The position numbers were made by a program, and so were the translations under genes. From the NCBI RefSeq assembly GCF_003254395.2, contig NC_037642.1, forward strand, positions 2,760,501 through 2,824,500: 64,000 bases of DNA, in the 5' to 3' direction. The number at the start of each line of letters is the position of its first letter. Position 1 is the first letter of the stretch. The notes below the pieces were generated by a model that made no database searches, was not told where the DNA came from, and saw nothing but the letters and a program-made list of their open reading frames with translations. Below, piece after piece: positions 51,001 through 63,297 of the stretch. Source of the DNA: Apis mellifera. Its lineage: Eukaryota > Arthropoda > Insecta > Hymenoptera > Apidae.

Positions 51001-53455
51001 GAGAGACACATATAATCAATTATGCAGATTTGCTTTAGTGGCGATGGCCAAGAAACGATTGCTGGTGAAGTAATAAACTGTTGTATTTCCGGTCCCGATT
51101 AATATTGCCGAGAGTAGCAGCGATTCCGATCTCTAGAGAGATCCGTAAAGAAGTCATGTTTACGTTCGGTACACATCGGTGGCTCTCTTCCGCTCGTCTT
51201 CAACTCTCTACCGCACCGTCGACCGCGTTCACTGCTCTTCATGAATCGTTCGAGTCTTCTCTACTAACACAGAATGCAACAAGCGTATACAAAACTTCTT
51301 AAGACCGTGTAGAAGCAATGACGAGGAGAGAAGATCGAGAGAGAAACTGGAGAAGAAAGAAAAGAAGATGCTGCGGCGATCTGTAAGCGACGGTTGTGTG
51401 CCTCGTGCGTGTCACGTAGCTCTTCTCGTGTGTGGGTAATGTTTTTGCTCGAGGGGAAATGGTACCGCGTGTGTGGTCCTGCGTCGTACTCCCTGCACCC
51501 CTTGTGATGGCACATCGCCGTATCCTAGCAACGTAGAACGCCACGCCGAATCAGCCAATCACGAATAAGTTCCGATCACTTCGGTTGAAATCGGCTTATT
51601 TCGGTTCCGACGTCATCGGTACCTGCAGTAACGTATCGTTCTACCGCGAAAATCAGGATATGCAGTAAGTTTCTCATAAAAAATTAATTTATTTGAAGAT
51701 TTTTAACGTTATTTATTTATGATAGTGTAAACAAAAGATTTAATTTGATATTAATATTTAGATTATTAAATAAAACTAACGTACAGTTTTGTATAAAGAT
51801 ACAAATAAAAATATGATTTTAAAATTTTATATTAATCAGAAACATACATAATGCATACAATTATATTCAAGTATTGAATATAAATTCTTATTATTTAGAA
51901 ATTTATAAATAATAATAATATATATATGCATGCAGTATGTATCCATATATATATGATATACATTTATAAAATATTATATTCTGTATAAACAATTTATTAT
52001 AAGAAAGAATTGTTTTTGCAATTTAAATTAATTGTTATTTAGAAATTTGTTTAATTTTATAAATCGTTATTATGAGAAAACGTAGAATTATAAATTTTCT
52101 CGATCAAATGAAATATATTTAAGCGTGCCCATAGTATTACGGTCCTGAATGTTTGTGCAGCACCGATCTCGGCGAGTGGCGCCGTTGGAGGGGGGCCGTC
52201 AACTATGGCCGGCGCAGAAGGCAGGCCACGAAAGAAATGTGGCACCGCATTTCGCTTAGTACGGACTTAGACTGCTCTAAGTGGCGGTCGTGTACGCCGG
52301 TGTCCGATCACGACAACGACGACGACAACGACGACGTCGTCGTTTCAGAACGCGTGACAGAGAGACTACCAGACTTTAACGAGAATTTCCAGCTGCCTCT
52401 GCTGGACTGTGGAACACTCTCGTTCTCTCACGTCGCCTACGCCTTCTTGCGTAAACCGGATGCTCGTCATTGCCGCGCTTATACGAATTCGGTAGTCGTG
52501 GCGAATTTCTTTGAACGCAATGTGAATATTCGAACGAGATCTAACTGTGTCAAGTGACAATGATCGTGACAGTGACACTGAAGTGTGCGTAGTTACATGC
52601 CACGCTATTATCGTGCGTATAGAAAGACAGTGAATTCAATCATCGTCAAGGCTGAAACTTATGTGTTTATTTTGTTCCTGTGACATAAAAAAAAGGCACA
52701 TGTATAGAGGAGCGTGGCTGTTTCCCGCGAAAACATCGTAAGATCGACGACAATCTTCTCTCGATTGTCGCGTGATATTTCAAAACAAGCAAACTCGCGT
52801 GTGCGCCCTCGTGCTTGTCGGCGATACTGTGAATCCCGCGAGAGGGAGATACAGAAAGAGAGAGGGAGTACGAAAGATCCCGCATCCAAGTAGAAAAAGC
52901 AAAAGAGAGGGATAGAGAAAGAGACAGAACGAAGAGACGAATCGGTGAGGAAGGAGCAGTCACGTATTTACTCTTCTACGGTGGTACGAAGCTAACCTAA
53001 AAACCGATACTCGGTCCGTTTTGTGCGTATACCATCGATGGGCACAATACAGCCGCGCATGCGCAGAAGAAATTGTGTGTACCTCGTGCGCGAATTTCGA
53101 TTACTGTGCTCATCGCGTGTATACGCTATCGACAAATTGCGCGGTAAACAAGATTTACCAATTGAACGTGTGCTGTGACAAGTGTTTCTAGAAAGATTCG
53201 TGTAAAAAAATTACGTGCAACCACGATAACAAGTGTACAGAGTGATATCGATATTTTCTTTTTTCTCTTTTCTTTCGTGTTCGTGCCTTGTTCGTGCTTT
53301 TTAAAGTCCGTGTCGCGTCGTACGGTAAAACGTTACGAGTAAAACGAGAGGGGAAGAAAAAACCGAGACAAGTCAAAAAGAAACGTCACGTTGGAGGGGA
53401 GTAATATAAAAATAATCATACTGCGAATTGTGCCAGGGCGAATGTATGACGGATC
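51001..53455 (+). promoter_or_regulatory. Putative promoter and long 5' leader of patched
   Basis: This is a G+C- and CpG-rich stretch leading into the ptc start codon, with an AT-rich gap at about 51660-52130. It contains an 18-bp perfect palindrome at 52327-52344, GA-rich blocks around 52850-52930, and many short upstream ATGs. The exact start site cannot be fixed by eye. The 134-codon frame at 52153-52557 has no recognisable domain and is more likely leader or promoter sequence than a gene. Confidence 0.45.
52327..52344. repeat. 18-bp perfect palindrome AACGACGACGTCGTCGTT
   Basis: The right half is the exact reverse complement of the left, centred on ACGT. It is embedded in a run of CGACAA/CGACGA triplets in the presumed leader or promoter of patched. 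Confidence 0.85.
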
Positions 53456-53565
53456 ATGGTTTCTGCGTCCGGCCCCACAGGGATCCTAGCGGGACGCCCT
53501 TCCGGTTCTCAGTGCTTTCAAGGTTCGCAATCATCACAGAATGGAAGTGTTACGAAAAATCATAA
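53442..53565 (+). promoter_or_regulatory. Two overlapping uORFs around the patched start codon
   Basis: ATG at 53442 opens a 15-codon frame ending at TAG 53487-53489. ATG at 53446 opens a 39-codon frame ending at TAA 53563-53565. Both overlap the patched ATG at 53456, so three ATGs in three frames lie within 17 bp. The patched ATG has the context gatcATGg with +4 G. The upstream two could lower patched translation by leaky scanning; this is inference. Confidence 0.5.
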
Positions 53566-53674
53566 CGAGAAGAATATTAAAAACGTCGATAACGCGAAGC
53601 AACGACACGAATCGGACCTTTATATCAGGCCAAGTTGGACCGATGCAGCGATAGCGTTGGATCAACTCGAAAAG
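53456..53674 (+). CDS. ptc: patched (Hedgehog receptor), first coding exon, partial
   Basis: The exon encodes 73 residues and ends ...LEK|gtaagt in phase 0. Residues 53-70 read SDLYIRPSWTDAAIALDQ, matching the N-terminal cytoplasmic signature of insect Patched (SDLYIRxSWxDAxxALDQ, then K-G-K after this splice point). The preceding 52 residues are S/G/N-rich and variable, as expected. Patched is a 12-pass sterol-transporter-like membrane protein that binds Hedgehog and represses Smoothened; its own transcription is induced by the pathway through Ci/Gli. All membrane domains lie in exons beyond the window. Assignment rests on about 20 residues, but the match is distinctive, and the surrounding TGGGTGGTC sites support it independently. 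Confidence 0.88.
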
Positions 53675-54772
53675 GTAAGTTTCCTTCATTTCCAATTTTT
53701 TTTATAGCTATCATTATATTTAAAACGATATTAATAGGAAGATATAAAGAAATAAGTTATTCCAATTATTTATCGTAAAAATATAAAAATGAAAAGAATA
53801 TTTGGAAAATATTTAAAAGCAAAAATAATACTATGTTGCTTTTAGTTCTTCATGATATTCTATAAATTATAAAAGAATACAATAATATTCACAGTATGAA
53901 ACTTCAGTAGTAAAAATAAAGTAGAATAGAAATAGCATAAAAGTTTTTTTTGGAACAATCTTCCAGTTCCACAGACATTTCTTTACTTTGTTTGCCTGGT
54001 CTCTGAAATGCTTTTCAACCATTCCATTATGTATTTCATTATATCTTCCTAGTTCTAGTCGTTAAAATAGAAACGATGCATGTAGGCATCTATATTCAGT
54101 TCTTTTTTCTTTCATATTTCTTATATTTTAAAAAACCATGTTTTTTTATTCATAAACTACTCAACTCAAAAAATATAATAATTACTACTAGAATGCCCTA
54201 AACATCATGTCGCCTAAGCACCATTATAATTTAGTAAACGATTTATTGATAATATATAGAGTTGATACATACATGCAGATTACTAGAGTAATTCGCGAAT
54301 CGACTTTAAAAAAAAGAAACAAGGAGAGAGTAGTAAGTCTCGCGCATAGGCCCGACATTTCTTAGATCGAGGACGCATGTGTACTATCGCATCCGATCAA
54401 TGATAATGCCTTGAAGATCCCTTTCGAAGATCGAAAACCGAGAAAAGTGTCGAAAACGTGCCTTATCGTGCATTTCTCCCTCGCGTCTATCATATCACTT
54501 CACTTCACCGGCTACTTCACTCCGCGTTTATCTCAAGAGCTAGCATAATCGCGTTGTTCGTTTCCGCATAAAGATATCGGAGACGGGGAAGGGACGGAGA
54601 GCATTGTGGCCGTCGATGTTATCAGGTCAGGTCTGAACGAGAGGTCCAGAAGAGTTTATCTGGAACAATGCTTCATAGCGACACGAAGTTTTCGTTCGTA
54701 AAGGAGGAGTATATACCTTTTCCACGAATGGATATGCTCTCTCGAGCAGCTAGCTGTAAACTTTCACACACG

Positions 54773-54781
54773 CGGGTGGTC
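54773..54781 (+). promoter_or_regulatory. Near-consensus Ci/Gli site CGGGTGGTC in ptc intron 1
   Basis: Eight of nine bases match, with only the first base differing. It lies 1.1 kb downstream of the first coding exon. Confidence 0.4.
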
Positions 54782-57518
54782 CGTAGACGTGTTTTCGAAG
54801 GCCTAGGTGGGGGATGACGAAAGAAAGACAGAAAAACGAAGTGTGGATGTGGAAGTGTAGATCGACGAAGGATCGATTTCTTACCGAGTGGATACGCATC
54901 AACCCCTCTTGTTTTCTTCTCCTCCCTTCTGGCTCCCTTAAAAAAAAAAAATCCTCGTCAGAAGACGATCTCTCGAGCGGTCTTGCGACACCGAGATCGT
55001 CCCTTGAGATCTTTCCATTCTCGAATGCCGGCCAGAAATGTGCATGGCACGTGAACCAGGTCCTATCACCTTTCGAAACAGACCTCGAACACATAAAGCC
55101 CTACGAGCTTTTCGACGGTAGACTTTTTCTTGACAGTTTTCCAAGAACATACCTCCCTGAAAGCTGCTCGAACACCTTCTGTCGTTTCTTCCTCTTCTTT
55201 TCTAGTTTCGTTCCTCATTCTTTTGTTTCATCTGATTTAGAGGAAAATGTATGGGGGGACGAGAAGTTATGCAGAGATGCTACTTAATGGAAATTAACGT
55301 AGATAGTAGCTTGGATAATTCATTTAGACGAGAAAGAGATAGATCGTTAACTATTCATTTATCGATGGGTAGATAGATTTTCTAAATTGATTATTTTTTA
55401 GGAAAAACGAGTATATGTTATTTTTTATTAGTTTCTGATTAAACCTGATATAGATTTTCGTTATTCGTTATCATAGAGAATAGTCATTTCGTGATCCAGG
55501 AATATTGATATTAAATTTTTCTACAAAATTGTTTTCTATAGGTTAAGTTTCTTCGAAGAATAACAATAATAATTTAGGAACAAAATTATAAATATACATA
55601 CGTGATAACATACTTCACGCTTGATTCGACGAAAATTCGGATTATATTTATATTAGCATTCATTCCGAGTAGTATCGTTTACGATATCGAGAATTAAACT
55701 CTCCAAATGAAATACAATGTTAATGTAATCTGAAATGAAATAAGTATTTAGAAGATAAGCGTTTCGTTTCGTAAGCAACTTATTACGTTGGATTCTCTTA
55801 TCGTTAGTATATCAAACATGTATAAATACATTCAATATTGTAACATTGTCTGTTTTGTAAACTGTTTCCTTTCGTTACATTCTCATTCTCTGTATATCAA
55901 TCTTTTACTTATTTTTTTTTTTTTTTACGATTATCTCAATAATTAGAATTTTGATTTAATCGATAATCTTTTAACGAGATTCAGCAGTTTAATTTTATTA
56001 ATAGAAATGAATATTATTGGGATGATTAAATTTAATTATTCATTTTTTTTTCTTACTTTGTGGTAATTATTTATTTTTCAAAGAGAATATATTTTCTAAA
56101 TATATAATTTAAATTATTCAAGATAATTTTTGATATAATTATCGGCATCGGCATTTCGAAGAACCGGAATATAATGTCCGCGCGTATGAATCACGATTTT
56201 TCATTTTATCGAAGGAACGAGTTCTATCAAATCACCGTATATACGCGACGAGATTATCTGGAACTATCGTAAAAATAAGAAACACCTTTTCTATGTATTT
56301 TCATGTTTCTTCCAAGGATTCCAATTAACAATTTCTTCTGCCTCTGGAAACAAGTTTTCTCAATAGCTCCCACATATTCACGACAACTTAAAAATAAACC
56401 AATTTCACGGTAGTGTTTTGCTCTATCGTTCAGCGTTTTCTTAATTTCTCTTCTCTTATCGAAGGTTGTTACTTTCTTCCATTTCGGTGTTCAATTAGTT
56501 AGAATGAAATAAAACGTTTGTTTGAAAAAAAATTATTATAGGAGAAAGTGTGACAATTTTGTATATATCATTTTTAGGTATTTATTTGTAATATTTTATT
56601 GCGCGAGTAGTTTATTTCCTTTCTTTCTTTATAAAAATTCGATAATTGTATTATAAAAATAAATTCTCGAAGTTCTCGAATATCATTGTATGAATATCAT
56701 TTAATTTATATATATTCATATATCATTTCTGTTTTTATTTTACATAAGTAAGAAAAATTTCTTTCTCGATACAAACTTGAATAATCATAAGAATGTCATA
56801 ATTTATACATATTTTTTTCATTTATATATTTATACATTTTATGTAACATTTTTACACGTAATTATACGATAGGAATTATTTAGGAATTTTCACGCATACG
56901 TGTTAATCTACCGTGAAAAGGAATGTCGGTAAATTTTCTTAAGTGCTTATAAGACATTGCAATTTAGTTTTATTTTTTTCTTTTCTTCGTTTTCGTTTCA
57001 ATTCCCAATGCAGCTGTATATGAATATATATTGCTATATACGTAGTATAGAATTACATCCTTGTTAATGATATCTTTGAATGCTTGTAGGGTTGTTATAA
57101 ATTTCTCGTTTTATTTCAAAATTTCATTCATTTCGTTTACCAGAATCATAATATAATTGTATAATAATGGTATTTCCAAACGGTATGTTATTAATACCAG
57201 TATAATATTTATCAAATAATTTTACAATTATCGTGTAGTGTTTGCAAAACGAGCAATCAATTTATCACTGGTTCATTTCATCGTGCTTATCCCTCATAAC
57301 ACCTATTTAACATTAATATATTTATGCGATATTCGTTAAATTGTACTCATAGAAATCGAATACAATATTTATTCGGTATAAAGAAAAATATATATAACAA
57401 TGGAACAAACGAGAACGAAGTGAATCGAATATAAAGCTCATTCAAGAAATATGCTTAATGCATAAACTCTGATTCATTCAAACAACCCGTACATCTGTGA
57501 CGTGAAAACTGCTCGTGT

Positions 57519-57527
57519 GACCACCCA
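57519..57527 (-). promoter_or_regulatory. Perfect Ci/Gli site GACCACCCA in ptc intron 1 (+4.1 kb)
   Basis: Exact nonamer running directly into a (GA)n tract (about 57527-57548), so a Ci site and a GAGA-factor-type site abut. Confidence 0.62.
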
Positions 57528-57548
57528 GAGAGAGAGAGAGAGAGAGAG
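57527..57548 (+). repeat. (GA)n microsatellite abutting the Ci/Gli site
   Basis: About 11 GA dinucleotides follow the Ci nonamer without a gap. GA repeats are bound by GAGA-type factors in insects. Confidence 0.9.
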
Positions 57549-59894
57549 CAAAACGCTCTTGAAAACTGACACTCGGTTCTCTTGTTATTATAGGTATATA
57601 TATATATACGTATCTCAGACCGTTCTTCATTGAGTTAAGTGCTATTGAAAGTAACGTATACGTTTTATCATAATCATTGTAAATTTTTTTTCTCGAGAAT
57701 CGTACATCTATATATACTACTACAGCACGATTATTGGCTGGTTTCCATTAAAGGTGGTCATTAAAACGAGTCTCGATAATGATATTTTAAGATAAATCAT
57801 AAATAAGTAGTTTTAAAATTAGATACATTAATAAATAATGTAATGTAATGTTTCACATTAACGTAGAAATTAGAATCCATGGCTATGAATCATTTTATAG
57901 TTTAAGAAGATTTTGTTCTTTTAAAGGAAAAAAATATATCTTACGTAATATTATTATACGATTTATTAAAATAATTATCGTATTAAATTTCGAAATTAAG
58001 ATTTCTCGAGGCGAGAATCTCTATCGCATCATCGATGTACAAAATAACCGTGATTCGAAAACTTTCCTTTCGCCAAAGCGAAGGAGAGAGAAAAAGAGAG
58101 AAAAAATATCGACACGATTCTCGAAACCACGATCGAAAGATAGATATATCACCGCGACGTATTGCGCGGGCGGACAAACTCCGTGCAAGGAGTGCCACCC
58201 AGGGTGCGAGGCGGCGCGAATAAAGAGCCGAACGCGCCGCTGTTTTATCGTTTACGCGGTTGCACAATCGCGCTTGTGTCAGCGCGAGTATGGTATCGGC
58301 GGGGCGGTGACAGTGGCGGCCGGCGTTATCGGGACAAGAGAGAAAAAAGAGGCGCATTCTTCGGGGTCGACGCTCCACTTTTCTCGTCGGCCTGAAAAGG
58401 GAGAGCCGCCTCGCCGTGCACTGCGCCCCGCGTTCATGCCGGATGAGTCAGTCAGTCACGGCCACTGCCCTTACGATTCTCAGCGTGCATACACGCGTGC
58501 ACACACGTCGGACGGAATGGCGGGACACCCTTGGAAATCGTGTAACCCATTACGGGTGCTTTTCGTTTCGTCCTTTTAATTTTCGTCGAAACCGATCGAC
58601 TGATCCCTTCTTAAGATTTCGTGCTTTCAATTTTATTGTATTCCTTGATATTGAAAGGGAAAGTTGTGGAGGTTTCTTTTAGATTTTTGAACGTGTGTAT
58701 ATTAACTTACATTTTAATGGTAAATTGAAAATTCTTGGAAATTCTCGATCATTTGGACTTTTGTATAAAAAGTAGGAAAAATAGAAAAGTAATGTAATTA
58801 ATAATATCTATTTAATGGATATTCAAAACATTGATTCGACATAACCTCAAAATTGTTAATGGTGAATGCAAACCATCTTCAATCCCTTATCACGATTATA
58901 AACAGGCCGATTTTCGATTCTTTTATCTCGTTAATCCTATCTTCTTAATGGTAAAAGCTTGATGTTGATTGTCGAGGGTCGCAAACCGGAAGCGCGGTGC
59001 ACAAATACGCATCGATTACTATGCGCGATCGCGTCGTACGTACACCTGTGCGCAAGCGCGCACGTGTGCATGCATCATCGCGGGACTCCACTTACTCCAA
59101 TTTGTTTACCGTCCTCGAGGATGATTCAGTTACAGGCAACGACCTCGACCTCCTGCACCACCTCCTCCTATACACAATCGTTCGCTTATGCACGGCCACG
59201 TGATCATATTTCCTATAAGCAGCGACCGAGCGGCACGCCGTTTCTGCATGCGACCTGTTCGCTTATTATAAAATACGTTCTTGATTCTCCAATAAGGAAG
59301 AATTAACATCGTTCGTTATGTAATTGATGATGTAACGATTCGAGGCTGATCGAAGGAAACCAAAATTTTGCTTTGGAAAACGTTTCTTAATTATTCACGC
59401 TGTTTTAAATTCGTATTATCAAAATGAAATACCATACCACGTGAAATTTTTATAATATTAATTCACTAATAGTGAAAAAATTAATTCTATTCGTTCTTTT
59501 TATTATCGTAAATAATTATATACGTGCCATCTAGGAAATTAAATATTTTTAACGCAGGATTAGAATCAAGTAGAAATAATAGTCTCTTGCATCTATTTAG
59601 AGATACTTGGCCGCAAGTTTTCTTCTCGTTTTTCGAAGTCGAGTCGAAATCCGTCGAGAAACGGGACTTGAAAGATAGCAAGAGAGAGAGATCATCGCAC
59701 TATTTTATAATCGCGTCTTAATTTGTGGCAGCTGAAATCCCCCTTTCCGAGGCGCACAATGCTGTACATTCACGCGCATTGCGTCGGCCCCGTTCGTTCG
59801 AGTGAGATTAAAGGGCGCCGACACTACGTGTGAGGCTTTTACACTAATAATACCTACGAAAGAGGAGATGCAGGCCGAAAGAGCGCCTTTTCCA

Positions 59895-59903
59895 TGGGTG
59901 GAC
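59895..59903 (+). promoter_or_regulatory. Near-consensus Ci/Gli site TGGGTGGAC in ptc intron 1
   Basis: Eight of nine bases match (T to A at position 8). It is a weak candidate, listed because of the surrounding site density. Confidence 0.25.
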
Positions 59904-61522
59904 CGGTGGCTTAGAAACTTGTCGCGAGCCGATTCCGGGCCTCTCTTTTTCTCCCGATCTCTGGAAATTGACGATATGCAAATTCGAGAAAGGCGAATTT
60001 TGCCGGATTCTCCTTCCAGGCGTGTGCCTTTTAATATTTATGAAAGTTAATATTCATCAACGAGAGGGGGCTGGGGTGGTTGCATCCGACCTCTCTTTGG
60101 CTCAAATCGATTTTAAGGATTATATCGTAGCATTAAGCCAGATTAGAGGAATATCGTTATTGCTTTCGTATTGGATACTTATATGGGGATTGGAATGGAT
60201 TAAGAGAGAGAGAGAGAGAATTGAAGTTTGAAAAAATATGGAAATTTTAATAGAAATGTGAAAAGAATCTATTTAAATTTATTCATTTTCAAAATTTCAA
60301 GAGCAAGAAGATTTATTCCATTAAAGTACAATTATTAATTGTATACCAAGTTGTAAGAAATTAAATTAATAATGCGTGATGATCAGATTGAGGCTTAAAA
60401 TTAAATTGACATTGAAGAGGAAAATCAAATGCAAATCGATTTGAAACATCTTGTACATAAGTAGAAAGTATTTTACAGAATTATAATAATTTCAACGCTG
60501 AGAAACATTGCCACTTTGCACTCAGAATCGGACAAACATTTCTCTGTCGATTCTTGAAAGCAGAGACAGGCTTTCATTGTACCCTGCTTTCGATATGCGA
60601 CGTTCTTCGCCTTTCATCCGTCCGGCTTCACAGGATCACTCGTTGATCGCGTAACAAGGGACAAAAGGGAGAGAATTTTCGCGTGGAAAATCTGGAGAGA
60701 GAGAGGGACGAAGGAGATCTCGGCCTCTATTCCGTTTCTAATGGCGCAAATCCGCCATAAAGGTCGACAGAACAAGTCAAAGCGAAATGGATGGAACTGG
60801 AGGAACAGTCGGCCCGTTCCTTTCATCCTTGGTGAAGGATACACGCCCCTTGCTTGCTCGAAAACCTTCCTCAGCCCGCTGGCTCCTTTGCGTAGGGTCA
60901 GTACCCATCGCTCAAACGCTGCAACGTGTAGATTTTGTTCGAGCAGGGGCTAACAATTATGAAATTAGCAACGAGCCGGTCTATTTTCTCTTTCCTTTTT
61001 TTCGGCTTTGAAGTTCTATGTTCCTGTTTAGTTAGAAAAAGAGTAGAAGGTAATTTGGTAGATGGTGGTAGTTAAGTGTGGTAAGTTAATTGCCAGGTCT
61101 GAAATAATTACTAGATATATTTTGCTAAATATGTTATAGTATCGAAGCTAAGATTAAGCGTAATTTCCTTTTGGTTGTTTAACGGCTAATATCTTGATGT
61201 GATTTATTACGAAAAAATGTATAACGGTTTATCTCAATGATATTTATATAATGGTTTTGTGAAATAAGTATAATTTTAAGTACAGAATCGTTGAAATAAC
61301 CATAATAAATTGGAAATTCGCGTTTAAACAATATCAAGAATACGAGACGAAAATTATAAAATTTCAAAGTAAAATGTTTTATACGTGTCAATGTATTATT
61401 CCGTGAGATTTGTTTAACCAAGAATCTAAATTTATACTAATATTCCATTAGGATATGTATGTCAAATAAATCAAATTATTAATTACATTTGCAGAGACAG
61501 TTACAACTCCTCCCTTATTATA

Positions 61523-61653
61523 GCATATTAACCTGACTGAAACGAACGATGCCATAATTGCAATTACATTTACGAGTAAGTCATCTTTTATGACCGCATA
61601 TTAATCTGGCTGAAATAAACACAATCTAACACTTTAATTGCAATTACATTTAT
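61523..61653. repeat. Imperfect tandem duplication in ptc intron 1
   Basis: gcatattaacctgactgaaa (61523 on) and gcatattaatctggctgaaa (61596 on) are each followed, after a variable gap, by aattgcaattacattta (61556 and 61636). The two units of 50-57 bp lie about 73 bp apart. Confidence 0.75.
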
Positions 61654-63220
61654 GAATTGAAATGAACTCAATTACTATTAACCCTTTCGTTCTTAAGTCC
61701 GCATGTTGAAAAATATATAGACAGTTAAAACTGACGACGTATGAGCAATGAAGAACCTCTCTCTAGACTTTAAGAGACTGGTTTTCAAGAGTCTTTATAC
61801 GTTCTTTATCTGCATAATATGCATAATATTTAAGCTTTTAAAATCTGAATAATATCACTTGTCTTCTTCTTCTTTTTTTTTTTTTAAATACTCAGAAACT
61901 ATTTAAATAACAAATCCTCTTCCTCCAAGCGGATAGATTCATATCATTCTGAAAAATTGTACAAAATATATCAAATTTCTTTTTTAACAGAAACTCTTAT
62001 CGTTGCAGAAATGGCTAATTTTCTAAACAAAACTGTGAAGATCATCCCTGAGAAGATTAATAATAATGACTGCTAAAAAGTCGAACCACACGCCTGTTAG
62101 GAGATGCCCTAACATCATTTAATATTCAGTGTCGAACAATCGAATTGGTTCAATATATTTCATATCGCAACTTAATCACAAGGGGATGCTGATTAAAGTA
62201 TCGAATAGGAGGGGCAGAGACTTGGATCGTCTCTTACCTGGCGATATACTGGTCGTTTAAGGAAGCTCGTTACCGGAATCCAACCGAGGATTTTCCTTTC
62301 GAATAGGCACTCGCCGGTTGGAATTCCTCGGCCGATTAGAGCGCCAGTTGGATCGAGTTTCTTGTGGACACTTTCGAGTCGTACCTACCGCAAGAACCTA
62401 TTCGTTTATCTGGCAACTCGCATGTCGTATCCGTGAGCGAGTACGCGGATAAGCTCACACGCGTGCATTACCTGTGCGCAACCATTCGAAACTTTTTTTC
62501 CTCCTCCCCATTTTTTACCTTGGCAAGGAGATAATTCTGAATACGAATCTTGACGCATACGCAACGCTCGAGATGACAGAGTGATGCAGAGGAGGTGCAT
62601 GTTTGAAGGGTTGATTAGGAAAAACGAAGGAGGATTATTTATAATTTCGATTATAAGAATATTTAAGTTCGTTCAAGTTGGATGAAGTGAGGCGGAAATA
62701 AAATGCAATGACGGAGTAAGAGAGATGGAACGATCTCTATTTCTGTTTCACTCATATGGGAATTCCTTGCCAAGTGGAACATGTGTATTTATACAAGTCC
62801 ACTGGTGTGGAGATTTGAGAAACTGTTCTATTTTATCATCGGTATACACACATTTGAGAAGTTGGAGAGATGTTGGTTACTAAACTATTAAAATTCATAT
62901 TCTTTTCTAACATTCATTTTGATATATAAAAATATATTTAATGAACAAAATTAAACCATTGTAGGAACATCTTTATATCGTGCACCTATTTCTGAATGAT
63001 AATTTTCTATTTAATTATCAAAATTATAAATGTTATCGAATCCGTGGCGAAGAGAGACAGGCATCCGAGGGAAGAAGAGAAGGAGAGAGGTGAGGCAAAG
63101 GAGAAAAAGAAAGCGCAGACGCCACGAGTCGCTCTCGAGACGTCTATATAGGCCTCGTATACCTCGTGGTTTCAGGAGGGAAGGAGAGCAAAGCGGTGGA
63201 ATTCCCCCTTTTTCCCGTAA

Positions 63221-63297
63221 GTGGTCCCCGCGGGCCTTATGGGGTTTCTCGTGGTGGGCAATATCTACATATTACAACCTCGTGGCGCGGGGACCAC
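63221..63297. repeat. 12-bp perfect inverted repeat (hairpin-sized)
   Basis: GTGGTCCCCGCG at 63221-63232 has its exact complement CGCGGGGACCAC at 63286-63297. The 53-nt centre has some further weak pairing (ggggttt against aacctc). The total of 77 nt could fold as one RNA hairpin in ptc intron 1. Confidence 0.7.

Noticed and set aside
52153..52557. 134-codon frame just upstream of patched
   Set aside because: No family resemblance; D/N runs come from CGACAA/CGACGA triplets. It is treated as promoter or leader.
57848..58579. 243-codon open frame in ptc intron 1
   Set aside because: It runs from AT-rich into CpG-rich DNA without splice signals, domain or codon consistency; the CpG-rich half also has a long opposing frame. 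Chance is the best explanation.
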